NCBI RefSeq assembly: GCF_002902385.1
Contig: NZ_PPQH01000009.1
Location: 1-64,000, forward strand
From: Staphylococcus intermedius NCTC 11048
GTDB lineage: Bacteria > Bacillota > Bacilli > Staphylococcales > Staphylococcaceae
Length of the DNA: 64,000 nucleotides
Direction: 5' to 3'
Shown here in pieces: positions 34,190 through 44,892 of the stretch; within the stretch, counting starts at the first letter, position 1, and the number at the start of each line of letters is the position of its first letter. The position numbers and the translations under genes were made by a program. A model generated the notes under the pieces. The model had not been told where the DNA came from. It saw only the letters and a list, made by a program, of their open reading frames with translations, and ran no database searches.

Positions 34190-34906
34190 ATGAGACCTAA
34201 TGATCGGACTTTACTGGAGAATGTAGAAGATTACTTTACACATAAAGGCGTATCTCCAAGTTTAATCGACGACGTTAAAGAAAATTTGAGAAAAGATATT
34301 CAAAAATCAGAAGCGGAAGATAAAGACTATATCGAATATCGTCAAAAATCTCCGGCTGAAATTATATTAACGATACAAAAGAACTTATTTATATTACAAT
34401 TCAATCCAGTTGTATTTTTTATTATTAACTTTATCTTAATTTCATCGCTTTATGATAAGCAACTTGTGCCATTCGGAGCTGCAACAGGTTTATCACTTGT
34501 CTATATGCTTGTCATGTTGCCGATATCGATTATCATCTATACACGAATCATGCATAAGAACTATCTCTATCGTAATAAAATCGAGAGTTATGCAGGTGGT
34601 GCTTTAGCGATTTTAGCGCTCGTACTCATTTTAATGAATGCGTTTGATTTAAATTTAGGTATTCATGTTGTCACACAGTATGCGCATATCGTGATTGCAG
34701 TGATTGGTATGATAATTACAAGTTTTGGATTATATAAAAAGTATTTAGAGTACACGGGAATTGGCTTATTGCTGCTTCAAAAAACGATTGATGTCATTGT
34801 GGCGGATGATCAAGCGGCTCAGCTTATTTCCATTGCGATTTGGGTGATGATTTTAGTATTGATTATTTTCTATACAATCGAATTGTCAGCAAGTAAGAGA
34901 ACATAA
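34190..34906 (+). CDS. DUF1129-family membrane protein
   Basis: 238 residues from ATG 34190 after GACGGAGGA. A soluble N-terminal part (LLENVEDYFTHKGVSPSLIDDVKENLRKDI, typical of the family) is followed by six hydrophobic helices from residue 75 on. Function unknown. A strong hairpin follows. Confidence 0.75.
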   Translation: MRPNDRTLLENVEDYFTHKGVSPSLIDDVKENLRKDIQKSEAEDKDYIEYRQKSPAEIILTIQKNLFILQFNPVVFFIINFILISSLYDKQLVPFGAATGLSLVYMLVMLPISIIIYTRIMHKNYLYRNKIESYAGGALAILALVLILMNAFDLNLGIHVVTQYAHIVIAVIGMIITSFGLYKKYLEYTGIGLLLLQKTIDVIVADDQAAQLISIAIWVMILVLIIFYTIELSASKRT

Positions 34907-34927
34907 GTAAAATGTCTTCAATCGCAA

Positions 34928-34985
34928 ATACCCTTTCGAAGTCCATTACATCTAAAAATGTGGCTTGGAAAGGGTATTTTTATAG
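34928..34985 (+). terminator. Terminator of the DUF1129 gene
   Basis: AATACCCTTTC (about 34935) pairs with GAAAGGGTATT (about 34970), then TTTAT. Confidence 0.7.
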
Positions 34986-35036
34986 ATTGAATATGGAGGA
35001 TGAGGGGGCTCAGATGATGAAATGAGACGAAAAGAA

Positions 35037-35130
35037 AAGTAAAACCACGCGCTGTAGTCGTACTCAAAGACACGCATGGTTTTACTTTATATTGAAACGC
35101 ATGCTTGGACGCCCTCATGCGTTTCATATT
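35037..35130 (-). terminator. sarA 3' hairpins
   Basis: AAGTAAAACCA (about 35037-35047) pairs with TGGTTTTACTTT (about 35079-35090), and a second stem AAACGCATG/CATGCGTTT lies at 35096-35127. These lie directly downstream of sarA on its strand and probably end its transcript. Confidence 0.65.
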
Positions 35131-35141
35131 TTGCCCCAAAA

Positions 35142-35513
35142 TTACTGTGGTCTAATATCTGTAGATTTGATTGTTTCGTTAACGCGGTCTAATAAAGCAT
35201 TAATTTTTTCGCGTTGCTGATCGTTAATTAAAATCAGTACCGTACGTTCATCATTTTCGTTACGGCGTTTATCGAAATATCCTTCTTGAGATAAGTTTTT
35301 AACAGCTTTAACGACTTGCGGTTGCTTATAGTTTAAGTTGTTAATGATATCTTTTAAATAATATTCCTCTTCTATTCTATAGCTTAAGTGTGTCAAAACA
35401 GCGAATTCTTCAAAACTAATCTTAAATTCCTTTTTAATCACACTTTTCAATCTATCAGCGTATGTCACCATAGATAATAACTCAAAACAATCTTTGACTC
35501 TTGTAACTGCCAT
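35142..35513 (-). CDS. sarA: Global regulator SarA
   Basis: 123 residues from the ATG at 35513, with GGGAGGTTATGAG upstream; an ATG two codons earlier is less well placed. Nearly colinear with S. aureus SarA (124 residues): [56 protein letters not shown] and [11 protein letters not shown], which includes the winged-helix recognition helix and the conserved DER of the wing. It binds AT-rich DNA as a dimer and controls agr, proteases and biofilm in S. aureus. The protease array in this window could be a target; that is inference. Confidence 0.96.
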   Translation of the reverse strand: MAVTRVKDCFELLSMVTYADRLKSVIKKEFKISFEEFAVLTHLSYRIEEEYYLKDIINNLNYKQPQVVKAVKNLSQEGYFDKRRNENDERTVLILINDQQREKINALLDRVNETIKSTDIRPQ

Positions 35514-35519
35514 TCTCAT

Positions 35520-36920
35520 AACCTCCCATATATATTACCCTTAAACGTGTTTTGAAATATAATATATGAGATATTACATTTCAATAAAATCCCGTTAACA
35601 CCTTATATTATAGCAAATGAAGTGTATATAACTCCACCCAAACGCACTAGTATAAATAATATTATATTTAATTAGAACGGAATTATTTAATATATTATAT
35701 CTAATGGATGTGGATTTGTAAAATAAGACACTTCAACGTTTTACAACATTATAATGATCATAATCTTTATTTGAAGTGAGCAAGATAGGTTGTCATATAT
35801 GGCCATTAATCCATTATTTGCAATTCAATAGCTGAAAATAACACCAAAAAAGCAAAAATGAATTTAATGTTGTCTTTAACATGGTTCTAAAATATTTGCA
35901 TTGGGATTCTAAACAACTTTTCCATCAATAAAAACACCATTATTAATTAAAAGTTGCTTATTTATTTTATCATAAATTATTATTGCTTTGATGAATTTAT
36001 ACTTTTACTTATTGCAAAAGTGATTCTTTTCGGCACCGCTATATGTGAAATATATTGTGAGAAAGTACTATTTTGGAGCTAAAATATATATAAATGGATA
36101 ATTATTTTGATATTAAAACAGCAAATTACAATGTAAAGAGACAGATTTTATTGAGTAGAATAGTAGGCTGATAATATAGATGGCTAAAGGCTTTATGACA
36201 GTCTCATAAATTAATGATTTTAATTATAATTATTTGTCTTTAATCAGAAAAATAGTCAAAAAGTTCTTAAATGAAAAATTAAATTTATTTACTGTTTGAA
36301 TAAAATGTAAGATAAATTGTCGAATATGTGTCTGTAAAATTTTATGCAATTGCACAATAAAATAAAAGGGGGCAATCGTTATACACTTAGTGGCGCAATG
36401 ATTCGAGTCGTTTAATGTAAAAATAATGTAAATAATGTTAATTTTTGATGTAGATCTATGACAAAAGCTATCTCGTATACGATTTAATTAGTATAATAAA
36501 ATAATAGGTAAGCATGACCTTTAAAATCAAAGCCTTTGTCTATTTGGCGCACGTAGAAAAAAGACTGTAATGACAATGGTACAGCATATTCTGAGCTGTT
36601 TTTTTATGTCATGCCAGTGGTTGATCAATCGCTATTTGCGTTTAGAAGTTATCTGAAATAAGTATATCGTATAAATAAGTAGATCAGTAAAAATAATATG
36701 AAATAAAAAATCAGAAAATTTCTTGACATATATAGACCTTGATGCTTAGTGATACTTTATGAGTGTGTGCAATTCTTTATTTAGTTGTATCAAAATTTGA
36801 AGTGTTTAATTAATAGTTAAAGCATTATGTAGCTGTTTTTTTGCATTAATTTTCATTTTACTGAATTTTTAAATAGTAATGAACGACATTTTATTGCTGC
36901 TTATCGTATGTGTGGAATGT
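35520..36920. other. Long AT-rich sarA upstream region without a protein gene
   Basis: Nearly 1.4 kb with no credible reading frame. On the minus strand, -10-like TATAAT sites lie at 35609-35614 and 35748-35753, the latter with a weak TTCAAA 16 bases upstream, consistent with several sarA promoters as in S. aureus (P1, P2, P3). The plus strand holds a terminator-like hairpin near 36577. Much of the rest is A/T runs without visible structure. Confidence 0.5.
36500..36610 (+). ncRNA. Possible small RNA upstream of sarA
   Basis: A TATAAT at about 36492 is followed, some 85 bases later, by ACAGC-ATATTCTGA-GCTGT and TTTTTTT (about 36580-36607), a proper rho-independent terminator with no gene before it. 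The -35 is not recognisable. A short RNA transcribed toward the YdcZ-like gene is plausible, not proven. Confidence 0.3.
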
Positions 36921-36925
36921 AAAAA

Positions 36926-36964
36926 CTGGCTTCAAAAAATGAAGGATACATTTTTTGAAGCCAG
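36926..36964 (-). terminator. Terminator of the YdcZ-like transporter gene
   Basis: A perfect 16-bp inverted repeat, CTGGCTTCAAAAAATG (36926-36941) and its complement (36949-36964), with a 7-base loop. Confidence 0.85.
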
Positions 36965-36984
36965 CTGGTAAAATTGAGGTGCAC

Positions 36985-37914
36985 TTAATTGAACTGAATG
37001 ATAATGATGGCAATGATAATGAACACAAAACCTAATAATCGCTGTCTCGTAATATGGCGATGCGGCACACCGAATAGACCGAAATGATCAATGAGTAAGC
37101 CCATCATAATTTGTCCTACCATCACGGTAATCAGTGTGAATGTGACCCCAATCACAGGTGTTAAAATAATATTGGTTGTGACAAAAATAACGCCTAATGC
37201 GCCGCCGACAAAATGCCACCATTTCAACGGACCAAATTGCTCAGATGTTGCATGAATTTTAATGCGTCTGTGCAGAATCAGTGTCAAAATGATCAGTGCG
37301 GATGCACCTACAGTAAATGAAACTAAAGAGGCAAAGAATGGCGATTGGAGTGTTTGGCCTAAATGGCTATTAATTGCTGTTTGGATTGGCGGCGTAAAAC
37401 CAATGATCATGCCGACCAACATCCATGGGCCATTGTGACCGCTTTGTACCATTTGTTTCGCGTTATTTTGAAGATTCATCAAAATAATGCCGATAAGCAA
37501 TAGTACAATTCCAAACACTTTCAATAAATGCAACGATTGAACATCTACATTGAACCAGCCGAATGTATCAATCAAGACACTCATTAAAATTTGTCCTGTA
37601 ATTGTTGTCACGACGGTTAATGAAGCGCCTATTCGTGGTAACAAAAGCATATTGCCTGTGAGATAAATCACACCCATCAAGCCGCCCACATACCAGTAAT
37701 AATCAAAATGATAATATTGGAAAGCTTCGGCGGTCAACAAGTGTGGGTTGAGTACAAAATTGAGTAGCACAAGTAACAATGTACCAACTGTAAACGAAAT
37801 GGCAGAAGCGTATAAAGCAGATTGTGTGTAACGGCTCAACCTGGAATTGATAGACGTCTGTACAGGGATGACAGCACCCGCCACTAAACCTAAAATAAGT
37901 AAGAGTGAAAGCAT
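36985..37914 (-). CDS. DMT-superfamily (DUF606/YdcZ-like) membrane protein
   Basis: About 309 residues from the ATG at 37914 (AAGG 10 bases upstream; TTG 37920 is an alternative). Two homologous halves each begin with a helix and then IPxQTxxNSxL (VIPVQTSINSRL and TPPIQTAINSHL), and each has a GGxLGVIxxxxNxxLxPxIG segment, the pattern of a tandem DUF606 protein. About ten helices. Probably an exporter or importer of a small solute; substrate unknown. Confidence 0.82.
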   Translation of the reverse strand: MLSLLLILGLVAGAVIPVQTSINSRLSRYTQSALYASAISFTVGTLLLVLLNFVLNPHLLTAEAFQYYHFDYYWYVGGLMGVIYLTGNMLLLPRIGASLTVVTTITGQILMSVLIDTFGWFNVDVQSLHLLKVFGIVLLLIGIILMNLQNNAKQMVQSGHNGPWMLVGMIIGFTPPIQTAINSHLGQTLQSPFFASLVSFTVGASALIILTLILHRRIKIHATSEQFGPLKWWHFVGGALGVIFVTTNIILTPVIGVTFTLITVMVGQIMMGLLIDHFGLFGVPHRHITRQRLLGFVFIIIAIIIIQFN

Positions 37915-38116
37915 AATCAACCATCCTTATATTTAATTGTGTTATTATTATAGCAAAATGTCATTGTGATAGTGCTATATTTGATTGCAATCAATTTCAT
38001 AGGAAGACACCTCCGAAAAAAGGTGTCATTCGAAACTTATTGATTATTATAAAGCAATAATAAAATGTAGTAAATCATGCATGTGAAAATGCAAAAACAT
38101 CGGTAGAAACAACATC

Positions 38117-38395
38117 ATGACTAAGAATGAAGTTAAGGAAAGTTGTGATATTTTGAAGAAACATGAAATCGTGCGTGTGATTGATGAGCATCTCTTTTTT
38201 ATTAACATCGATGCGTCATCAAATCTTCAAGAAGGGCAGTATGTTGAAGTACTTAATCCCTTTAAATCTTATAAAACGTTAGCACGTATTGATGAAGTAT
38301 ACGAAAAATATGCGATCTGTCAAAAGTTGGGAAAGTATAAGGTTTTTTATGGTGATGAAGTGAGAATTCGCCCAAATTATCAACCGAATGTGTAA
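38117..38395 (+). CDS. Small hypothetical protein
   Basis: 92 residues, charged, no membrane segment or signal. The pattern NLQEGQYVEVLNPF, LARIDEVYEKYAICQKLGKYKVFYGDEVRI suggests a small beta-barrel (OB or KOW-like), but I recognise no family. No clear ribosome site precedes the ATG, and a proper terminator follows at 38505-38542, which supports that it is transcribed. Confidence 0.5.
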   Translation: MTKNEVKESCDILKKHEIVRVIDEHLFFINIDASSNLQEGQYVEVLNPFKSYKTLARIDEVYEKYAICQKLGKYKVFYGDEVRIRPNYQPNV

Positions 38396-38504
38396 ATAGA
38401 GAGAGGCATCGATGGGTGAGATATAATAGTGTGAGTAGTCTGAAATGAGGCATATCTAATATTTACGGGTTATTCACTCGAAACGATTTAAATTTAACGT
38501 AATT

Positions 38505-38543
38505 GGACTAAGACTGGGTTGACCTTCACTTAGTCCTTTTTTA
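38505..38543 (+). terminator. Terminator after the small hypothetical gene
   Basis: GGACTAAG (38505-38512) pairs with CTTAGTCC (38529-38536), then TTTTTT. Confidence 0.8.
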
Positions 38544-38699
38544 TTGATGATGCGCATGTTTGACTTAAGCATCAAGCGCATGTATAGACATGGATTGACA
38601 GTCTGTGAGGGCCATCTATCCTGAAATGTCGATTAAGTGATTCGCCACCGCCATTCGTGTGAGACGTAAAATGGTATCAATCAGGAACTTCAAAAAGTA

Positions 38700-38920
38700 G
38701 AGATACAATTAACAAAATAGGAAATAAAAAAGCAAGACGTTTATTGTATTTGATTATTATGGACATTATTAGGGGAAGAAAACATTATCAAAGTCACATT
38801 GTGGATGATTATTATAAATTAAAAGAGCAGCCTTATGGGAAAGCCCACAAGACTGCCGTAATAGCGAGTATCAATCGCTTATTAAAGACCATTCACTACT
38901 TGATAGTCAATGATAAATGA
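38700..38920 (+). mobile_element. IS110-family transposase remnant (C-terminal end)
   Basis: A frame ending at TGA 38918-38920 encodes IGNKKARRLLYLIIMD and, later, YYKLKEQPYGKAHKTAVIA and INRLLKTIHYLI, the conserved C-terminal region of IS110/IS1111 transposases. No start codon or N-terminal DEDD domain remains. It lies in the 713-base gap 38396-39108, which contains no other gene. Confidence 0.65.
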
Positions 38921-39057
38921 TATGATTATCAGAAAGCACCACACTAACGAAACTATATAACCATATACGTCATAACACCTTATTCAAAAAAGTAAAAATT
39001 GGACGATCTAGTTCAGTAATGTCAATTTTAATCATTGAACCTTTGACAAATCGTAGG

Positions 39058-39093
39058 AATGGGACTGGGGCATTAAGTTTTCCCAGTCCCATT
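39058..39093 (-). terminator. Terminator after DUF2922 gene
   Basis: AATGGGACTGGG (39058-39069) pairs with CCCAGTCCCATT (39082-39093), perfect 12-bp stem. Confidence 0.8.
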
Positions 39094-39108
39094 CAATCAT
39101 GCTACGTG

Positions 39109-39324
39109 TTAAAACAACACAATGACAGATTTATCAACGACCTGCGCGCCTGATACTTTAACAACAGGTCCATGACTTGTTTTTAACACATTCAAAGCGA
39201 CTAATTTTTCTGCTTCTTCTTGTACTAATTCTATTGTAATTGTTGTCTTAATATTCGGTAAACTTAATTTGAACGTTTTTTGCAATGCGTCTAAAAAAAT
39301 AATTTCTAATGTTTTTACATTCAT
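39109..39324 (-). CDS. DUF2922-family small protein
   Basis: 71 residues. The pattern KTLEIIFLDALQKTFKLSLPNIKTTIT...ALNVLKTSHGPVVKVSGAQVVDKSVIVLF fits the DUF2922 family of Bacillales. It is found, as here, 14 bases after a DUF1659 gene. Function unknown; no signal or membrane segment. Confidence 0.75.
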   Translation of the reverse strand: MNVKTLEIIFLDALQKTFKLSLPNIKTTITIELVQEEAEKLVALNVLKTSHGPVVKVSGAQVVDKSVIVLF

Positions 39325-39338
39325 TGTACATGCTCCCT

Positions 39339-39542
39339 TTATTGAATATTTTCTGATGTCATTAATTCGATTGTGTCATACTGTTCGCCAGTCAACTTTT
39401 CGATAATTTGACTGAACGCTTTTAAATCTTCGTGTGAAGCATCTGATTTTAACTGTGTAAAACGACGAGATGCTTTCTTTGGTTTTCCCTCGGCTGATGT
39501 TGTTGTTTGCGTCAGAATGAGTGTTAAGTGATTGATGTTCAT
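39339..39542 (-). CDS. DUF1659-family small protein
   Basis: 67 residues, with GAAAGGAGGTCAGAAAC before the ATG. LTLILTQTTTSAEGKPKKASRRFTQLKSDAS is typical of DUF1659, which is usually paired with DUF2922. The pair forms a two-gene operon with a shared terminator. Function unknown. Confidence 0.75.
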   Translation of the reverse strand: MNINHLTLILTQTTTSAEGKPKKASRRFTQLKSDASHEDLKAFSQIIEKLTGEQYDTIELMTSENIQ

Positions 39543-39683
39543 GTTTCTGACCTCCTTTCACTTTATATATCGAAATGGAGTGCTTAAAATCACACCCTAA
39601 AAAGAAAAAATTTTGTGAAAGTTGTTTCATGTTACTTAAATATAGTTTATAATGATATAAGAAACATAAGGGAGGGGAAACGA

Positions 39684-40235
39684 GTGAATTGCGTGGATCC
39701 AATTCGTGAAACTAAAGATATTCACAGGATGTATGATTTTTTACAATCCCATTCAATGCGTGATTATTTGTTTTTTAAGTTCGCGATTCACACTGGCGTT
39801 AAGTTAGTGGAATTATTAAATTTAAGCGTCGATCAAATGATGAATGATGATGGGACGGTCATTGAAAAGTGGATGATGTCTCAAAATCAAGAAATTGGTG
39901 TGCGTATTCCTGACGAATTAAGGGAAGAGTTAAAAGCGTATATTGAAGCCGAAGCGTTGGTGCAAACGGATTTAGTATTTCGCTCTAAACGTACACAGAA
40001 GGGATTAAGTCGACAACAGGCCTATCGTATTATTAACACAGCAGCACAACAATTAGGCATCGAACATATTGGCTTGACCACTTTGAGAAAAACTTTTGCT
40101 TATCATGCATATCAATCAGGTATTACAATTTCAATGATTCAAAAGTATCTTGGTCATCAAACGTCACATGAAACAATGAAATTTATCGGTGTTTCTAAAG
40201 AAAAAATGGATACGACAATCGCTTTAAACCTATAA
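39684..40235 (+). CDS. Tyrosine-recombinase-like protein with degenerate active site
   Basis: 183 residues from GTG 39684 after GGGAGGGG. It has the catalytic-domain fold of XerC/D-like recombinases: HTGVKLVELLNLSVDQM in place of box I, VRIPDELREELKAYI, LTTLRKTFAYHAYQSGI and IQKYLGHQTSHETMKFIGVS. Of the six catalytic positions, box I Arg is Lys (TGVK), the first His of HxxR is Thr (TTLR), and the nucleophilic Tyr is Phe (MKF). The Arg of HxxR and the His of LGH are kept. It should not cut DNA. It lacks the N-terminal core-binding domain and lies 21 bases before the mnh2 operon, so it may be a DNA-binding protein kept for another role. Confidence 0.8.
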   Translation: MNCVDPIRETKDIHRMYDFLQSHSMRDYLFFKFAIHTGVKLVELLNLSVDQMMNDDGTVIEKWMMSQNQEIGVRIPDELREELKAYIEAEALVQTDLVFRSKRTQKGLSRQQAYRIINTAAQQLGIEHIGLTTLRKTFAYHAYQSGITISMIQKYLGHQTSHETMKFIGVSKEKMDTTIALNL

Positions 40236-40259
40236 AAATAGAAAAAAGGAGGCGTGATG

Positions 40260-42647
40260 ATGCTTAGCGGTTTGTTTCTCATTTTAATTGGCATTATGGG
40301 TGCACTCGTCATCTCGATGCAATGGCAGACCAAACGTTTACCAAATTGGATTGCGTTGCTTGCACCTGTAATTTCATCAATTATTTTTATACTTTATACT
40401 CCTCAAGTTTTAAATCATCAGCAAATCGTTGAAACAATTCAATGGTTCCCTGCACTAGATATTAACCTCATTTTGCGCTTAGATGGACTCGGTCTCTTTT
40501 TTGCGCTATTGATTTCACTCATTGGTGTTGCTGTATTTTTCTATGCGACACGCTATTTATCACATCAACATGATAATCTACCTCGTTTTTATTTGTATCT
40601 TGTCTTATTTATGTTCAGTATGTTGGGGATTGTGCTTTCAGATAATACCATCATTCTTTATATATTTTGGGAATTGACGAGTGTATCATCATTTTTACTT
40701 ATCAGTTATTGGTACGACACCTCAGAAAGTCAAAAAGGGGCAGTGACGTCCTTTATGGTGACTGTTTTTGGTGGTTTGGCAATGCTCGTTGGATTTATCA
40801 TGCTGTATTTCGTGACAGGAACGAATGTCATTAGCGAACAGCTCAGTCAACGTCATGACATTGCAGAACATCCATTATTTATACCTATTATGTTGTTACT
40901 CTTGCTCGGTGCGTTTACGAAATCCGCACAGTGGCCATTTCATTTTTGGTTACCGAAAGCAATGGCAGCACCTACACCAGTAAGTGCTTTTCTACATTCA
41001 GCGACGATGGTAAAAGCAGGTATCTACTTGTTACTCCGCTATACGATGTTGCTCGGCTTGAGTGATACCTACAGTTATGTGGTAACAGGTGTTGGCTTAC
41101 TTACGATGATTTTCGGATCAATCACAGCGATTAAGCAATATGATTTAAAAGCCATTCTTGCTTATTCCACAATTAGTCAGCTTGGGATGATGATGTCAAT
41201 GGTCGGTCTCGGCGGTGGCATTGCTCAAGCGACAGACTCGCATATGATTGAGATTTATGCGTATGTGCTGTTTGCTGCGATTTTTCATTTATTCAATCAT
41301 GCCTTGTTTAAAGGAACGTTATTCATGGGTGTTGGCTTAATCGACCACGAAACAGGCACGCGTGATATTCGAGAACTAGGTGGTTTGAGACGGCATTTGC
41401 CTGTGACCATGGTTGTCATGTTTGCGGCCTCATTAGCGATGGCAGGGGTCCCACTGCTTAACGGTTTTATCAGTAAAGAGATGTTTTTCGAAAGTTTAAT
41501 CGAAGCACATCATTTAAGTGCGTTTAATGTACCACTGATGGTTGTTATTGCGTTTATTGGATGGTTGGCAAGTATTTTTACTTTCATTTATTCGATGTAT
41601 TTAATTAAAGCAACCTTTTTCGGAGAGTTGCGCTTACAACGTCATGTGCATGAACCGCGTCTAATGATTTTACCTGCGACTGTGTTGGCAATATGTTTAC
41701 CTCTTATCTTTATCGTGCCACAGTGGGTAGGGACACACGTGATTACACCAGCATTTAGAGGTGTTGTACATGCAGATGCAATCGTCCAAACAGCACCGCA
41801 TCTCGTCCAATGGCATGGCTTTAATCTCGCGTTATTGATGAGTCTTGCAGTCATTGTCATCGGTACTGTAGGTGTGTTTCTCGTTGATCGTACACGCAAA
41901 CGCTTTTTCTCTGATAAAGAAAGTGCTTTATCGGTTGAAAACATTTTCCAATCATCATATCAATCCATGGAACATGTTTCAGGTTATGGCTTACGTCACT
42001 TGATGAACAATCGACTCAATTCATACATTATTGTAACGTTACTCATCTATGTCGCTATTAATGTGTATGGGTTGATACGTGTAGGTGTACCGAAACTGTA
42101 TGATATCGAAGTGACGGATTACCACATTTTCCATATTCTGTTACTCGTGACGGTTGTCCTCATTGGTTTTGCACTGATTTTTATTCGTCAACGTTTAACA
42201 ATGGTGATTTTAACAGGCGGCATCGGCTATATTGTGACATTATTTTTCATTTTAATGCGCGCACCTGATTTAGCATTGACGCAATTAGTGACTGAAACAA
42301 TTACAACAGTATTATTTATTGTGAGCTTTTCAAGATTACCCAATGTGCCACGCGGCAAGTTTAACTTGAAAAAAGAATCAGTAAAAATCGCGGTGTCACT
42401 CATGACTGCAGTGACAGTGGTCAGTTTGATATTTATGGTTCAACAAGCGAACGCATTAGAAACGATTTCCGTATTTTACCATGATGCATATGAAAAATCC
42501 GGTGGTAAAAATATTGTGAATGCGATTTTAGGAGACTTTAGAGCGCTAGATACGTTAGCAGAAGGTTTGGTACTGATTATTGCAGGATTAGGTATTTATA
42601 CGTTACTTAACTATAAAGATAGGAGAGGTCAAGATGAAAGAGAATGA
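40260..42647 (+). CDS. mnhA2: Mnh2 Na+/H+ antiporter subunit A
   Basis: About 796 residues; ATG 40260 is 7 bases after AAAGGAGG (ATG 40257 and GTG 40254 are alternatives). NuoL-like N-terminal part with [17 protein letters not shown] and [39 protein letters not shown], which carries the conserved Lys/His of the proton path. The C-terminal MrpA extension includes [21 protein letters not shown] and ends [18 protein letters not shown], almost identical to MnhA2 of S. aureus, which fixes the operon as mnh2 rather than mnh1. It is the largest subunit of a seven-part cation/proton antiporter. Confidence 0.95.
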   Translation: MLSGLFLILIGIMGALVISMQWQTKRLPNWIALLAPVISSIIFILYTPQVLNHQQIVETIQWFPALDINLILRLDGLGLFFALLISLIGVAVFFYATRYLSHQHDNLPRFYLYLVLFMFSMLGIVLSDNTIILYIFWELTSVSSFLLISYWYDTSESQKGAVTSFMVTVFGGLAMLVGFIMLYFVTGTNVISEQLSQRHDIAEHPLFIPIMLLLLLGAFTKSAQWPFHFWLPKAMAAPTPVSAFLHSATMVKAGIYLLLRYTMLLGLSDTYSYVVTGVGLLTMIFGSITAIKQYDLKAILAYSTISQLGMMMSMVGLGGGIAQATDSHMIEIYAYVLFAAIFHLFNHALFKGTLFMGVGLIDHETGTRDIRELGGLRRHLPVTMVVMFAASLAMAGVPLLNGFISKEMFFESLIEAHHLSAFNVPLMVVIAFIGWLASIFTFIYSMYLIKATFFGELRLQRHVHEPRLMILPATVLAICLPLIFIVPQWVGTHVITPAFRGVVHADAIVQTAPHLVQWHGFNLALLMSLAVIVIGTVGVFLVDRTRKRFFSDKESALSVENIFQSSYQSMEHVSGYGLRHLMNNRLNSYIIVTLLIYVAINVYGLIRVGVPKLYDIEVTDYHIFHILLLVTVVLIGFALIFIRQRLTMVILTGGIGYIVTLFFILMRAPDLALTQLVTETITTVLFIVSFSRLPNVPRGKFNLKKESVKIAVSLMTAVTVVSLIFMVQQANALETISVFYHDAYEKSGGKNIVNAILGDFRALDTLAEGLVLIIAGLGIYTLLNYKDRRGQDERE

Positions 42648-43059
42648 TTTAGTCCTTAAAACAGTCACACGCATTGTCATATTTATCATTTTAACATTCG
42701 GCTTTTACCTCTTCTTGGCAGGGCATAACAATCCAGGAGGCGGCTTCATTGCAGGATTGATTTTAAGTTCTGCGTTTATCTTAATGTTTTTAGCTTTTGA
42801 TGTTGCCAAAGTGTTAGAAGCGCTGCCCATCGATTTTAGAAAGTTAATGATTATCGGCGCCCTCGTTTCTTTAACAACTGCAATTGTTCCTGTGTTTTTC
42901 GGCAAGAATATTTTGTATCAGGCCGATTGGTACGTCCAATTCCCGTATTTTGGTGAAGTCCACATTTCTACCATAATGTTTTTTGAAGCGGGCATCACAT
43001 TAAGTGTTGTTGGCGTTGTTGTCACAACCATTCTTTCGTTGAGTGGAGGGAAATCATGA
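42634..43059 (+). CDS. mnhB2: Mnh2 antiporter subunit B
   Basis: 141 residues, four helices. MrpB features: [27 protein letters not shown]. It overlaps mnhA2 by 14 bases with its own GGAGAGG, and mnhC2 by 4 (ATGA). Confidence 0.94.
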   Translation: MKENDLVLKTVTRIVIFIILTFGFYLFLAGHNNPGGGFIAGLILSSAFILMFLAFDVAKVLEALPIDFRKLMIIGALVSLTTAIVPVFFGKNILYQADWYVQFPYFGEVHISTIMFFEAGITLSVVGVVVTTILSLSGGKS

Positions 43060-43400
43060 ATATTATATTACTCCTCGTCATTGGTTTTTTAGTTTTTATC
43101 GGAACATATATGGTGTTATCTAAAAACTTAATACGTATCGTTATCGGAATTGCGATTTATACGCATGCAGGTAATTTAATCATTATGAGTATGGGCGAGT
43201 ACACGCCTCAAAAAACTGAACCATTAATTGTGGAAGGGCATCAAAATTTTGTTGATCCATTGTTACAAGCGATTGTGTTAACAGCGATTGTCATTGGTTT
43301 TGCGATTACCGCCTTCTTACTCGTATTAGTATATCGTACGTTTAAAGTGACAAAAGAAGATGAAATTGATGTCTTAACTGGAGGTGAAGATGATGAATGA
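43056..43400 (+). CDS. mnhC2: Mnh2 antiporter subunit C
   Basis: 114 residues, three helices, NuoK-like: [29 protein letters not shown] and [21 protein letters not shown], typical of MrpC. Its start overlaps mnhB2 (ATGA) and its end overlaps mnhD2. Confidence 0.94.
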   Translation: MNIILLLVIGFLVFIGTYMVLSKNLIRIVIGIAIYTHAGNLIIMSMGEYTPQKTEPLIVEGHQNFVDPLLQAIVLTAIVIGFAITAFLLVLVYRTFKVTKEDEIDVLTGGEDDE

Positions 43401-44892
43401 TAATTTATTAGCTGTTCCGATTCTTGTGCCTCTCATATGTGCTTTGTTTCTAGTCATTTTGCATCGTCAAGTGCGTTTATCTCGACGTCTTGCGTTAGGT
43501 GCATTATTGATTTCGTTTATCGTCTCATTGATGATGTTAATCGACGTTTTGAAACATGGTCCGATAACGTTGGACTTTGGTGGTTGGAAAGCGCCGTTTG
43601 GGATTCAATATGTAGGGGATCCATTAAGTCTGATATTAGTCACGACAACATTTTTAGTTGTTTTCATGATCGTTGCATTTGGTTTTGGACGTGGTGAAAA
43701 ACGTGCCAGTCGCTATTATTTACTGTCCTTTATCTTATTTTTAACAACAGGGGTCGTCGGTTCATTTTTAACGGCAGACTTATTCAATCTATACGTCATG
43801 TTTGAAATTATGTTATTGGCATCGTTTGTACTCGTGACACTCGGTCAATCTGTAGAACAACTTCGTGCGAGTATCATTTACGTCGTCTTGAATGTGATAG
43901 GTTCATGGTTCTTCCTTGTTGGGATTGGTTTACTTTACCGTCAAGTCGGAACGTTGAACTTCACACATATTGCGGTAAGAGTTCAAGAATTAAATGATCC
44001 CACTGCAATTCATCTTGTTGCGATGTCATTCATTGTTGCATTTGGCTCGAAAGCTGCGTTAGTCCTCTTTATGTGGTTGCCTAAAGCGTATGCGGTATTG
44101 AATACAGAACTTGCTGCATTGTTTGCTTCATTAATGACGAAAGTAGGAGCCTATGCATTAATTCGATTCTTTACACTTATTTTTAATCAAAGCAGTGATT
44201 TAGTAGAACCCTTACTGATTGTCATGGCATGTCTAACGATGCTCATCGGTGCGGTTGGAACGATTGCTTATAGAGATATTAAAAAGATTGCAGCCTATCA
44301 AGTCGTTTTATCGATTGGTTTCGTCATATTTGGGCTTGCGACAAACACATTTTATGGTGTAAATGGTGCGATATTCTATTTAGTTAACGACATGATTGTA
44401 AAAGCATTATTGTTTTTCATTATTGGCATTATTGTTTATACGACTGGTTATCGACAATATCGACATTTGAAAGGACTTGCCAAAAAAGAACCGTGGCTGG
44501 GTGTCGCTTTTATCATTGTCACACTCGCAATTGGTGGTGTACCGCCATTCAGTGGTTTTCCCGGGAAATTATTGATTTTCATGGGTGCAATTCAACATCA
44601 ACATTACATTAGCTTAACATTGATGATTTTAACGAGCTTAATCGCAATGTATAGTTTATTCCGTGTCTTCTTTTATATGTACGCGGGTAATGATGCGAAA
44701 GGCGCAGAAGTTGATTATAAGCCGATTAGAGCGAATCGTAAGGCAATTGTCATGTTTATGACAGGTGTTACATTAGCAATGGGACTTTTTGCGCCAATGA
44801 TTTATAAAGTGACGGAACAAGCGACAAATTTATCAATGGACGTTCAGCAATACGAAAAAATGGTGAATCCAGAACTGCGAGGTGGCAGTTAG
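43393..44892 (+). CDS. mnhD2: Mnh2 antiporter subunit D
   Basis: About 499 residues from ATG 43393 (GGAGGTG 8 bases upstream), within the end of mnhC2. About 14 helices, NuoM/N-like: [32 protein letters not shown] has the conserved Glu, and [34 protein letters not shown] the conserved Lys residues for proton transfer. [11 protein letters not shown] matches S. aureus MnhD2. Confidence 0.95.
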   Translation: MNDNLLAVPILVPLICALFLVILHRQVRLSRRLALGALLISFIVSLMMLIDVLKHGPITLDFGGWKAPFGIQYVGDPLSLILVTTTFLVVFMIVAFGFGRGEKRASRYYLLSFILFLTTGVVGSFLTADLFNLYVMFEIMLLASFVLVTLGQSVEQLRASIIYVVLNVIGSWFFLVGIGLLYRQVGTLNFTHIAVRVQELNDPTAIHLVAMSFIVAFGSKAALVLFMWLPKAYAVLNTELAALFASLMTKVGAYALIRFFTLIFNQSSDLVEPLLIVMACLTMLIGAVGTIAYRDIKKIAAYQVVLSIGFVIFGLATNTFYGVNGAIFYLVNDMIVKALLFFIIGIIVYTTGYRQYRHLKGLAKKEPWLGVAFIIVTLAIGGVPPFSGFPGKLLIFMGAIQHQHYISLTLMILTSLIAMYSLFRVFFYMYAGNDAKGAEVDYKPIRANRKAIVMFMTGVTLAMGLFAPMIYKVTEQATNLSMDVQQYEKMVNPELRGGS

